The position numbers were made by a program, and so were the translations under genes. From IMG/VR virus record IMGVR_UViG_3300007512_000208, positions 1 to 23,488 of that record: a stretch of DNA of 23,488 bases. One strand, given 5' to 3'. The first letter of the stretch is position 1. Each line of letters starts with the position of its first letter. The notes under the pieces were generated by a model, which was not told the DNA's origin, ran no database searches, and was given only the letters and a program-made list of their open reading frames with translations. Source of the DNA: a virus. Shown here piece after piece: positions 14,435 to 21,766 of the stretch.

Positions 14435-15236
14435 TTGGTGTTGCGGCGTTATAGAGATTACGAAGATAGCGTGAATCTACAGCAGGGAGGTTATCAACCG
14501 CTTGGAAGATAACTGATCTTTCTTGTTGTTCATTAATTGAAACAATGAACATTTTTAATTGATTTGTGAAGCTAGACTCTGGAAGATTACTCTTTTTTCT
14601 CATCGCTGCTTGACTGACCAACTTTGCTTCGTCCGCGCTGTTCAAGAGGCGAATCTCAACAGTGAATTGTGACTTCGGTAAAGTTACAATGAATGTCTTA
14701 TTTGATGTGACCTCGACGTCGGGATACTTTTCTTTAACTGCCTCTCCAGAATATAGCTCCAGAGTGCTTAAGTCGAACGAGTGAGAATCTCTAGAGCCAC
14801 AAGCTGGACAAGAGATTCTTGTATCATACGCTGGACCATAACCTGTTACTCGGGAGGCCACAATAAGAGCGTTCTTGTCTCCTGACAATAGCTCTGAAAC
14901 TTTCACCCTCTTGTCTACAATAATGTTTTGCAAAAACCTGTCTATAGCAATACCCTTCTTAAGCAGGGCCGATGACGCTAAAATATCCTCATCTTTTGCA
15001 GTCATATGACGAATTTCTACTGTATCTGTATTGTGGAGTGGGTGTTCTGGCGGATAAAAGCGTCCGCCGCTTGGAATTTCCACAAACTCTGTCGGAGCAA
15101 CAAACGCCAAAGCTGGTGGTTGTTGGAACTCTGGTGGAGTTGGTGGTAATTCTGATTGGTCTATTGGAGGAGTTGGGGGTTGTGTTGGCTCAACCGCTGG
15201 TGCGGTCAATCTTTCTTTATTTTTTCTTGTGCTCAT
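14337..15236 (-). CDS. 26: gp26-like baseplate/tail assembly chaperone with zinc ribbon
   Basis: The 299-residue product has a Pro-rich disordered N-terminus (residues 12-50), then EFVEIPSGGRFYP and VEIRHMTAKDEDILAS (73-88), the opening pattern of the T4 gp26-type baseplate protein family. C143-x2-C146 and C277-x2-C280 form two halves of a probable zinc ribbon. T4 gp26 is 208 residues, so this form is enlarged. AGAGGG precedes the ATG at 15236. The last codons before the stop run through a seven-T tract (DFFWPKQ), and the gp51-like frame continues past it. Assembly chaperones of this kind act on hub or tape measure proteins, whose gene is nearby. Confidence 0.7.
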   Translation of the reverse strand: MSTRKNKERLTAPAVEPTQPPTPPIDQSELPPTPPEFQQPPALAFVAPTEFVEIPSGGRFYPPEHPLHNTDTVEIRHMTAKDEDILASSALLKKGIAIDRFLQNIIVDKRVKVSELLSGDKNALIVASRVTGYGPAYDTRISCPACGSRDSHSFDLSTLELYSGEAVKEKYPDVEVTSNKTFIVTLPKSQFTVEIRLLNSADEAKLVSQAAMRKKSNLPESSFTNQLKMFIVSINEQQERSVIFQAVDNLPAVDSRYLRNLYNAATPNVDLGHDFSCLECGFEDRLEVPFTSDFFWPKQ

Positions 15237-15272
15237 TTATCCCTCTTCTAAAGAATGTTAACATACACATAT

Positions 15273-15278
15273 ATTATA
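15273..15278 (-). promoter_or_regulatory. Possible promoter -10 element upstream of the gp26-like gene
   Basis: TATAAT stands on the sense strand in the 69-base gap between the tube and gp26-like genes, 36 bases before the ATG. No good -35 is evident, and the TG is one base too close for an extended -10. The gap is very AT-rich, so this is weak. Confidence 0.25.
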
Positions 15279-15305
15279 CATTAGAATTTTAGATTTTTTA
15301 AGTTT

Positions 15306-15836
15306 TTATGTTGAAAGTGATGCCCAGTCATAACGAATGGTCATTGAGACAGAAATCATTTCTTCTGAACCGTAGTCCAGACTTCCGAAGTCAACGTTCT
15401 CACACCAAGCATTGTGAAGTGTCCACTCTTCTACCGTTCTACCGAAGCCGTCAATTTGTTCAATTATGGGCGTTCCAAGAACTGCAGTTGATCGAAACTT
15501 TGAAATTGAGCTATACATACCCTCGGCGCCATCTTTAGATGGATCTTGATAACCGCTGTCATATATTGCTTTAAGCAGTGTCATTGAGGTGTCATCACCT
15601 ACAGCGTTGGCAGAATCGCCACCACCTGCAGGGTCCACCAAAGTAACGTCAACAGGGTTCCAATTAACTCTACCGGGGTAGTAAAAGGTGTGGTTGACAA
15701 ATTGATGTGCAATGTTTCCAACACTAAAGGATGGTTTTTTCACCGATCTCACCAAATAGGGGTGAATGATATTCGGCAAGTGAAAAAGCCACCGAAAGGA
15801 CCGTTTAGGATCTATGTTTACGTCACTCCAGAACAT
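15306..15836 (-). CDS. 19: Tail tube protein (gp19-type)
   Basis: The 176-residue product has the length and layout of contractile-tail tube proteins (T4 gp19 is 163 residues), which stack as hexamers to form the inner tube. Visible features: SFRWLFHLPNIIHPYLVRSVKKPSF near the N-terminus (core KKPSFSVG), the WNPVDVTLVDP strand, and the C-terminal WCENVDFGSLDYGSEEMISVSMTIRYDWA (core MISVSMTIRYDWA), the usual closing strand of the tube fold. It follows the sheath gene, as in T4. GAGGAG lies 11 bases before the ATG, behind a late-promoter-like motif. Confidence 0.87.
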   Translation of the reverse strand: MFWSDVNIDPKRSFRWLFHLPNIIHPYLVRSVKKPSFSVGNIAHQFVNHTFYYPGRVNWNPVDVTLVDPAGGGDSANAVGDDTSMTLLKAIYDSGYQDPSKDGAEGMYSSISKFRSTAVLGTPIIEQIDGFGRTVEEWTLHNAWCENVDFGSLDYGSEEMISVSMTIRYDWASLST

Positions 15837-15856
15837 TTATTTTTTTCTCCTCATCT

Positions 15857-15868
15857 ATAAATAGTCTG
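15857..15868 (-). promoter_or_regulatory. Late-promoter-like repeat, copy 3
   Basis: The sense strand reads CAGACTATTTAT, within the 42-base gap between sheath and tube genes and 20 bases before the tube ATG. If it works like a T4 late -10 element, the leader would be about 14 bases and would include the GAGGAG ribosome site. Confidence 0.5.
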
Positions 15869-15878
15869 TATTTATTTT

Positions 15879-18800
15879 TTAGTCCTCAAAAGAGGCTCCG
15901 CTATCAGTAATCACAAAGTCAAGTGCGATATATTCAATAGCTTGGGCTGGTTTCAAGAAAATCTTAGCATACATAATGTTTCTATCGACCAGATCTTGCG
16001 TAGTGGTTGTTCTGTCCAAAACGACCTTATAATCTGTCAAGCCCAATCTAGCTTTAACTGTGGCGAGGAATGGCTCAACTTGACCTCTAAACCTGTTCCA
16101 TGTTACCTGAGCATTCTGGTCAAACAAAATTGTTGCAGCCATTCTAGAAATCTGCTTCTTAAGATAGATTAAAAGTCTTCTGACATTAACTCTATCAAGA
16201 GCAGACGGTGTTACCTGCAGTGTCTTTTGACCAAAAATTACAATTCCTTCTGCCGGGAATGTTGCAATCGGATTAATATTTGCGTCATAAAGCTTGTCTC
16301 TCTCTTTCGAGGTCAAGCGCTGACGCACACCAATTACCGGTATTCCTGCGGCACCGTCAGTCAAGCCTCCGCGAGTGAAGCCTGCGGGAGCAAACCACAA
16401 CTCTGACGAGGACTGTCCAGAAGACATAGCTCCAAGTGCAGCGACTGAGGGTGGGCACCAAAGCGTTGAGCCGTTGATGTTATCCCTAATCTGAACCCAA
16501 GGATAGTATGTACATGCGTAGCTTGAATTCCATCCGTAACCGAGAAGGTTGTCAATTGTGGTATCAACGCTTCCAAGTCTTGCAGATTCAGAATCTGTTG
16601 ATTCTGTGTCTGGTTTATAGCCTCCTGCGAGGTCTACAATTGCCAGTGAGTCACCTCGTTCTTCACAGGTCTTAATCATGTGAGAATTCAGCGTTGAATT
16701 TGTCAATCCGGGGCAGAGAAGAGTGTCAAACTCTACAACTTCTGGATCGGAAACACAATCTATTGCCATCTTTATTGAGTTGAATGCATAGTTTGTGGTC
16801 TCGCTTGCATTAGCTTCGCCCAAGTATGTATTTCTAAAAGGCTCTCTCTCGGTTATATCCATTCCGTCAAAACCGCCGTGTAGAACGGTGGTAAATCTGT
16901 CGAAACCTTTACTAAGAACGTTTTTCCAAGAAGCTTCTGTGTATGAACCTGATTGAGAGGTCAGCGACGTGCCTGCGGCTCTATTCCCCTCGTTCCACCT
17001 TGCGTGGCTACCAGTAGGGGCTCCAGCAGTGGTGTCCGCCGTTGCATCCTCAAGCTTAACATCATCAAGAGAAAAAACATAAGAGAACTCAGTCAGACCG
17101 CTTGATGCCTCTGCAAAGTCATTGACGCCGTAGGGCTTTGCTCGAAGGACGTCGGGTGTGCTTTTATCATACTTCAGAGTGTTATATGTTGGGTCAACAC
17201 CAAAAAACGCATTTTGCGGATTTGAGACATTTCCTTCCCTAGTGTTCACTCTCATTCTAACCTGCGGGAATTTAATTGCTCCGAAGAAGTTCTCGTTCTT
17301 AAAAGCTGTAGGTTGCGGATTGACGCCGTTAAGATCACTACCTGTGTGTGACAAGATGAAAGAACCTCCAACACTTCTAGTGGAGAACCAGGAATTCTGG
17401 GTAAAGGCTCCTGCTGAGTTTGACGAGCTAGAGACAAAAGTGTTCGATTCGGCGACTGTGAAATTGGAAATATCTCTCGGACCAAAAGAACCGCTAAAAG
17501 AAAATCCTTTAAATCTTAATGGTGCCTTAAAGCCAAATGGCAAATACTCTGGATTTGCATTACCTTTGTCGACTGATTCGTCGACCTCGACTCTGACAAA
17601 TTGTGAACGATTTGTGTAATTTCCGTATTCAACATATCTTCTATCAGAATCTTGCCACGTTAAATACTTGTCGCCAATCTTCTTGCAAATATAGTTATCA
17701 GAGTGGGGGTTAAGGTCGCAGTTCGAATATCTTTCAATAACTCGAACAGCGCTGTCCGTATCCTCCATCCTTCGGATAAGAACGCTAAAAGTTCCATAAG
17801 GATTCTCTGTGTTTGTTGATGCCTTAATGTTTGTGATTGAAATTTTAAGATTTTTCTGATCCCATTCGCCTGTCTCAAGCGAAACAAACCTAAACAACTG
17901 TTGCATATCCTCCGCATCATATGCCGAGTGATTGTCACTGGCTAAGTCTTGTGATATGAACCACCCTGTTTTCGAAGCCTGTGTTGGTTTTCGTAAATCA
18001 CTTCCATAAATTGTACCATTTGACAAAGGAAGAATTGTCGCATAACTTTCACCAGTTACCGTACCTGTAACGTATTGTTTAAGGTGTCCATCATACGTTT
18101 CGCCGAGCCAGTAGCTTGTGAGCGGACTATCTTCAGAAACGTATGAATTTGTCAATGTTGGGTTTGTGTTAAAAACTTTTCGAATGTAATTTGGACTCGT
18201 TTCAGAAAAGTTAAATGTTCTTTTTGTGGTGGTTGATCCAGCACCGTTGGTAATTTCTGCAGTAAATGCAATTCCAGTATCTACGGACTTGATCCAAATA
18301 CCCGCACCACCTGCGTTTCCGCCATCTGTGGAAGAGCCTGTCAGAATAATCTTTCCATCATTCAAGTAAAAGATTGCACCGAGAGCGCCTGTTTTATGAG
18401 TGACTCCATTGTACAAACCACGATGGCCATCTGCAGTGGGTCCGCCGGTTGCGTGTGGACCCTCAATGATGAACAGACCAAATGCACCACCGTTGGCTGC
18501 GGCGGTCGGGTTGGGGATCGAAGGTTCGGCGCTGCTGTTTTCTGTCGCCCATCCTGCTCGACCTGTTGAAGCTACTCGATCAGTGTGTTCTCTTCCTAAG
18601 AGGCGGACTATTGTTGCGGGAGAGTTGTTTCTTAGCCATGCCTGTGCTGCGTATGCTGCATAAGTTGGGGCGGTATTGTTTCCATCGCGCCAAACGTCGC
18701 CGCCGCGTCCTCCCGGCAGTGGATTGCCAAAAACTTCCACAAAGTCTGAAAATGAATTGACCTGAACTGGGCGTAAAGATGGTCCGCGTTCGGTGCGACC

Positions 18801-18905
18801 AATAATAACCGGACCCATTGGGCCTGCTGGTGCTGGTAATTGTGAATTATCAATCTCGTTGATAAAAATCCCCGGCGATACAAATTTAAACTTCTTATCA
18901 GACAT
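15879..18905 (-). CDS. 18: Contractile tail sheath protein (gp18-type), enlarged
   Basis: The 1008-residue product is a sheath protein: it polymerises around the tube and contracts to drive the tube into the host. The N-terminus FVSPGIFINEIDNSQLP (8-24) followed by GPVIIGRTERGP is the family signature, and the last 100 residues (ILFDQNAQVTWNRFRGQVEP, then KIFLKPAQAIEYIALDF) form the conserved inner domain that contacts the tube. T4 gp18 is 659 residues; the roughly 350 extra residues are in the middle (about 130-650), where beta-rich, Ser/Thr/Asn-rich sequence suggests surface-exposed domains. AGAGGAG lies upstream of the ATG, behind a late-promoter-like motif. Confidence 0.93.
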   Translation of the reverse strand: MSDKKFKFVSPGIFINEIDNSQLPAPAGPMGPVIIGRTERGPSLRPVQVNSFSDFVEVFGNPLPGGRGGDVWRDGNNTAPTYAAYAAQAWLRNNSPATIVRLLGREHTDRVASTGRAGWATENSSAEPSIPNPTAAANGGAFGLFIIEGPHATGGPTADGHRGLYNGVTHKTGALGAIFYLNDGKIILTGSSTDGGNAGGAGIWIKSVDTGIAFTAEITNGAGSTTTKRTFNFSETSPNYIRKVFNTNPTLTNSYVSEDSPLTSYWLGETYDGHLKQYVTGTVTGESYATILPLSNGTIYGSDLRKPTQASKTGWFISQDLASDNHSAYDAEDMQQLFRFVSLETGEWDQKNLKISITNIKASTNTENPYGTFSVLIRRMEDTDSAVRVIERYSNCDLNPHSDNYICKKIGDKYLTWQDSDRRYVEYGNYTNRSQFVRVEVDESVDKGNANPEYLPFGFKAPLRFKGFSFSGSFGPRDISNFTVAESNTFVSSSSNSAGAFTQNSWFSTRSVGGSFILSHTGSDLNGVNPQPTAFKNENFFGAIKFPQVRMRVNTREGNVSNPQNAFFGVDPTYNTLKYDKSTPDVLRAKPYGVNDFAEASSGLTEFSYVFSLDDVKLEDATADTTAGAPTGSHARWNEGNRAAGTSLTSQSGSYTEASWKNVLSKGFDRFTTVLHGGFDGMDITEREPFRNTYLGEANASETTNYAFNSIKMAIDCVSDPEVVEFDTLLCPGLTNSTLNSHMIKTCEERGDSLAIVDLAGGYKPDTESTDSESARLGSVDTTIDNLLGYGWNSSYACTYYPWVQIRDNINGSTLWCPPSVAALGAMSSGQSSSELWFAPAGFTRGGLTDGAAGIPVIGVRQRLTSKERDKLYDANINPIATFPAEGIVIFGQKTLQVTPSALDRVNVRRLLIYLKKQISRMAATILFDQNAQVTWNRFRGQVEPFLATVKARLGLTDYKVVLDRTTTTQDLVDRNIMYAKIFLKPAQAIEYIALDFVITDSGASFED

Positions 18906-18966
18906 GTGCTTTGTCTCTCCTCTTGTCTACGTTAGGAATATAAAGTTATTACACTTTTAATCAATA

Positions 18967-18979
18967 ATAAATAGTTTGA
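18967..18979 (-). promoter_or_regulatory. Late-promoter-like repeat, copy 2
   Basis: The sense strand reads TCAAACTATTTAT, identical over 13 bases to the copy at 21671-21683. It lies in the 93-base gap before the sheath gene, 61 bases upstream of its ATG. No other recognisable feature is in that gap apart from the ribosome site. Confidence 0.55.
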
Positions 18980-18998
18980 GAAAATTCTAAAAACCCTT

Positions 18999-19895
18999 TT
19001 ATTCTTTATAAAAACCTCTCTTATCAATGTGTTTTGGAATATCGCCCACAATCACATGCTCGCGAGGTATCTTGACCTCGACTGCGCTCTGTCTTTTTAT
19101 AAGTTTTGGGCGCTCCTGATTGGGTCCTTCGCCCATCAAGTAGCCTAAAACTCGGACATTTATCTTGGACTCATATCGCCTCTCTTCTTCATTGAGGGCA
19201 TTCATGTTATTTCCCTGTCCAAAATTAGCATCAACGAATGCTTCATATCGATGGCCGTCGCGACTTATCATAAAAGAATTAATATGTCCTCCGAGCGTTG
19301 CGAACGGAGCGACCATTTCATTCATCTGTTGTTGATATTCTGCTCTCAAGGTTATAGAATATACCATATCCAGATAGACTGGCATTGGCATTGAAATTGT
19401 CTCGTACACTACTTTTTTATTTTTCTTCATTGATGGGAAATTCATTTGTTTATTTCCCGAGTCTGTGGTTCGTCTTCTAGCGTCAGCATTTGCATAATTT
19501 GCTGTTTTGTCTTGAACGATTTTTCTAGACACAACAATTCTTCCGCCGTGCTGACCTTCCATGTCTATTCCAGAAGCTCCATAGAAAATGCCTTTTTTTC
19601 CAAGGTCTTTCGTCACGGATAAACGCTCTACCGCTATCAGTGGTAAAATTAGTGTTCCATCAGAATCTCTAAGCTCTTTTGAGTGTTTTATTTGAAAGGC
19701 TCTCTCTGCAGACGCCCAGATAACAGGCGTTCTTTTCCAACCTTTCGAGGTTGTACAGAAAATTTTCATCGTATCTTCAAGCCAATCGGTTAATGCAAGA
19801 TCAACAGTTTCGATGGTAGATGGTTCTAAGTATTCTTCCTGCAGAACAGAGGTGTCTTCAATTTCTGTAAAAGTGTAATCTTTTTTATCTGGCAT
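18999..19895 (-). CDS. 15: Tail sheath stabiliser/terminator (gp15-like)
   Basis: The 298-residue product resembles T4 gp15 (272 residues), the protein that caps the tail and joins it to the neck. The pattern includes a conserved start of the domain (LTDWLEDTMKIFCT), the PVIWASAERAFQIK strand, LILPLIAVERLSV, and YETISMPMPVYLDMVYSITLRAEYQQQMNEM (core PVYLDMVYSITLRAEY), which matches the family's 'YTL-type strand followed by query of multimer loop' layout. The C-terminal 60 residues (RPKLIKRQSAVEVKIPREHV) are extra. It overlaps the gp14-like gene by 11 bases, has GAGGGA upstream, and lies just before the sheath gene, as expected. Confidence 0.68.
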   Translation of the reverse strand: MPDKKDYTFTEIEDTSVLQEEYLEPSTIETVDLALTDWLEDTMKIFCTTSKGWKRTPVIWASAERAFQIKHSKELRDSDGTLILPLIAVERLSVTKDLGKKGIFYGASGIDMEGQHGGRIVVSRKIVQDKTANYANADARRRTTDSGNKQMNFPSMKKNKKVVYETISMPMPVYLDMVYSITLRAEYQQQMNEMVAPFATLGGHINSFMISRDGHRYEAFVDANFGQGNNMNALNEEERRYESKINVRVLGYLMGEGPNQERPKLIKRQSAVEVKIPREHVIVGDIPKHIDKRGFYKE

Positions 19896-20373
19896 CGAAC
19901 ATTCCCTCGCGTGATTTTATACACCTTGCCTCGATCTCAATTTTGTGATCAACTTGGCCAAATATTTGTCTTGGCTCGTTTAGAGAAACTATCTCATAGT
20001 GTGTTTGACCGTATAGAACAAAATCACCTTCGCGAACAAAAAGATCTTGGTCTTCAGTTAGTCGTCTTTTGTGAAAATGAACAGTGATTGAGGGTCGCTT
20101 ATCTATTCCCAAGTTAGTTGTTGTGGTTGCAAAGCCCTGCCAGACAATAAGCGCGTACACTCTCACTGGAGGGAGGAACGATTTTTGAATTGCCTCTCCG
20201 TAAAGTGGGTGAAAATTTGTGTGCTCTAAGCTAATGGGGTAATATAGAACCTGCTGCCCTATAACTCTCTCAATCAGTTCGTCATTGACCTGCTTGACAA
20301 GGTTTCTTTCTTTCTCTCCCAAGAACATCGGAGGTGGTGGTGTGGCTGGCTGCGTCCATTTATCATCTGCCAT
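19885..20373 (-). CDS. 14: Neck protein, gp14-like
   Basis: The 162-residue product starts with a disordered Pro-rich stretch (WTQPATPPPPMFLGEKE), followed by a beta-rich domain: VLYYPISLEHTNFHPLYGEA, then PVRVYALIVWQG, SITVHFHKRRL, DFVLYGQTHYEIV and HKIEIEARCI. The YYPIS...LYGEA motif resembles the gp14 neck protein of T4-like phages, in which a similar 'YYxPR...IYGE' segment occurs; T4 gp14 is longer (256 residues). Position between gp13-like and gp15-like genes agrees. The ribosome site is weak (AGAGA), so it may depend on coupling to the upstream gene, which ends 6 bases away. Confidence 0.58.
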   Translation of the reverse strand: MADDKWTQPATPPPPMFLGEKERNLVKQVNDELIERVIGQQVLYYPISLEHTNFHPLYGEAIQKSFLPPVRVYALIVWQGFATTTTNLGIDKRPSITVHFHKRRLTEDQDLFVREGDFVLYGQTHYEIVSLNEPRQIFGQVDHKIEIEARCIKSREGMFDAR

Positions 20374-20379
20374 TCTCTA

Positions 20380-21642
20380 TTACCCCACGACAACAGGAGA
20401 GGGATAAGTCAGCCTTTCCTGCGCCTTGTTGACATTGCCCACCGTCACAGCATCTCTTTCTGCCAGTTTGGCGTAGGTTAATTCATCAAGAATTCCCTTG
20501 AGTTCCTCTCTTAATTTATCTTGTTCCGCTTGAGCTTGTGAAATTAGTTCCGAGCCGTTTAATGTCACCGATTCGCCGGGAATTGGAATGGTTGTAAATT
20601 TATTTCTTATATACCCCAGCATCTCTTTGCTTAGTGATAGTGCAAAACGCCTAATCCACTGTTTTCCAATAGCGTTGATGTTTTGATAAGGTATGTTTTC
20701 AAACGGTAAGGTGTTGATATTATTAATACCATCTCCTCCGCTTTGACGATCTTTGGACTCTTCCCAAGCGTCCTCTTGTACGAAGAATTCCACCCAAAAC
20801 TTCTTTGGGCTAGAGTCTACTGGGGTTGGGTATATTCTTACGTTGTTGTTTCTTATCTCGTAAGAGTAATGACTGTTTCTCGTCCAGATAGCATCCTCAA
20901 ATGCCATTGATTGTAGTTTGTTTTGCCAAGCTGGGATGATCTCGAATGTTGAGTCATCCGCGAACTGGCCGTAGTTGGACAAATTGCCCACAGTGTTCAA
21001 ACCACCGTAATAACCGTAAAATCTCCACATAGCATGAGGAGTCTTATAGTAAACTCTCGTAATATTGACCCGTTTATTGCCAACTTTGTCGTAAAAAGGA
21101 GTGCTTGAATCGGTGGAAGAGGCTGAAATGAGTGTTTGTAGGTCATAATCTTGTTTGTCTATTTCTCGGTCAAAAGATGCTGAATATATTGTTCTTTCTC
21201 CGCCGATTCCTGTCTCGGAAACCATTCCTGATGCTACTCGTTTGGCGTATGTAAGCTCAAATCTGGGGAATTTTAAATTTATATTTGAACCAGAGAGAGG
21301 TTCTCCTGATCTTATCTGGCCGTCGTTATCAAAAGAACCTGTTGAGTGGCCGAGAACGTCCGAGAGAATGTTTTTTGACTGGTGTATGTTCAGGATGTAT
21401 GAATATTCAAGCACCGCTTCTTCGTAAGAGGTATAAACTTGTTCTTTAGTTATTTCAATATCTAGAACATCGCCGCCGAGCTTTTTGTAGGTGTATGCAA
21501 CTTGATCCGAGGCTCCCGACAAGAAGTATCTATCTGTCGAATATATACCAAAAGGTAGTCCGGTTACGTCGCTCGGAGTTGAGCCGGAAGAGAGCGTTAT
21601 AGCGCTTGTTGCGCTGCTAGGTGTTAAAGTGGGTGTGGCCAT
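20380..21642 (-). CDS. 13: Neck/head completion protein, gp13-like
   Basis: The 420-residue product carries YTYKKLGGDVLDIEITKEQV (49-68) followed by YEEAVLEYSYIL, the 'LG-x-DV-x-DIEL-T' plus helix pattern of head-tail connector/neck proteins of the gp13 type. The C-terminal part has GKQWIRRFALSLSKEMLGYI, then FTTIPIPGESVTLNGSELIS and a Glu/Lys-rich helix ending TYAKLAERDA, all typical of gp13 relatives in T4-like phages. T4 gp13 is 309 residues; the extra length is mainly in the middle (about 90-280). Residues 1-30 are a Ser/Thr-rich flexible lead. AAGGA lies 11 bases before the ATG, downstream of late-promoter copy 1. Confidence 0.72.
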   Translation of the reverse strand: MATPTLTPSSATSAITLSSGSTPSDVTGLPFGIYSTDRYFLSGASDQVAYTYKKLGGDVLDIEITKEQVYTSYEEAVLEYSYILNIHQSKNILSDVLGHSTGSFDNDGQIRSGEPLSGSNINLKFPRFELTYAKRVASGMVSETGIGGERTIYSASFDREIDKQDYDLQTLISASSTDSSTPFYDKVGNKRVNITRVYYKTPHAMWRFYGYYGGLNTVGNLSNYGQFADDSTFEIIPAWQNKLQSMAFEDAIWTRNSHYSYEIRNNNVRIYPTPVDSSPKKFWVEFFVQEDAWEESKDRQSGGDGINNINTLPFENIPYQNINAIGKQWIRRFALSLSKEMLGYIRNKFTTIPIPGESVTLNGSELISQAQAEQDKLREELKGILDELTYAKLAERDAVTVGNVNKAQERLTYPSPVVVG

Positions 21643-21670
21643 TCACATCTATTTCCTTAAATACTATAAA

Positions 21671-21683
21671 ATAAATAGTTTGA
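21671..21683 (-). promoter_or_regulatory. Late-promoter-like repeat, copy 1
   Basis: The sense strand reads TCAAACTATTTAT, followed by TTTATAG. It stands between the capsid-gene terminator and the gp13-like gene, 28 bases before that ATG, exactly where a new promoter is needed. Confidence 0.55.
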
Positions 21684-21707
21684 ATTGTTATAAGACGAAA
21701 CTTTTAA

Positions 21708-21742
21708 ATAAAAAACCCCCTCTCCAAAATAGGAGAGAGGGT
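21708..21742 (-). terminator. Rho-independent terminator after the major capsid gene
   Basis: The sense strand has an 11-bp stem (ACCCTCTCTCC pairing with GGAGAGGGGGT, one G-U pair) with a six-base loop (TATTTT), followed by a T-rich tract. It begins 25 bases after the capsid stop and separates the capsid transcript from the neck-tail operon. Confidence 0.88.
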
Positions 21743-21748
21743 CTATAC

Positions 21749-21765
21749 ACTCATTATTAATGAGT
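21749..21765. repeat. Short palindrome after the capsid stop codon
   Basis: ACTCATTATTAATGAGT is an 8-bp inverted repeat around one central base, directly after the capsid stop and before the terminator. It could form a small hairpin that protects the mRNA 3' end or bind a protein; a loop of one base makes a long stem impossible without opening the centre. Confidence 0.5.
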
Positions 21766-21766
21766 A

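Noticed and set aside
14136-15862. TATAAATA on the plus strand at 14135-14142 and 15856-15863 as T4-type late promoters
   Set aside because: They would transcribe antisense to the structural genes; no plus-strand gene is present. The sense-strand reading of the same repeats fits gene leaders, so I listed that instead.
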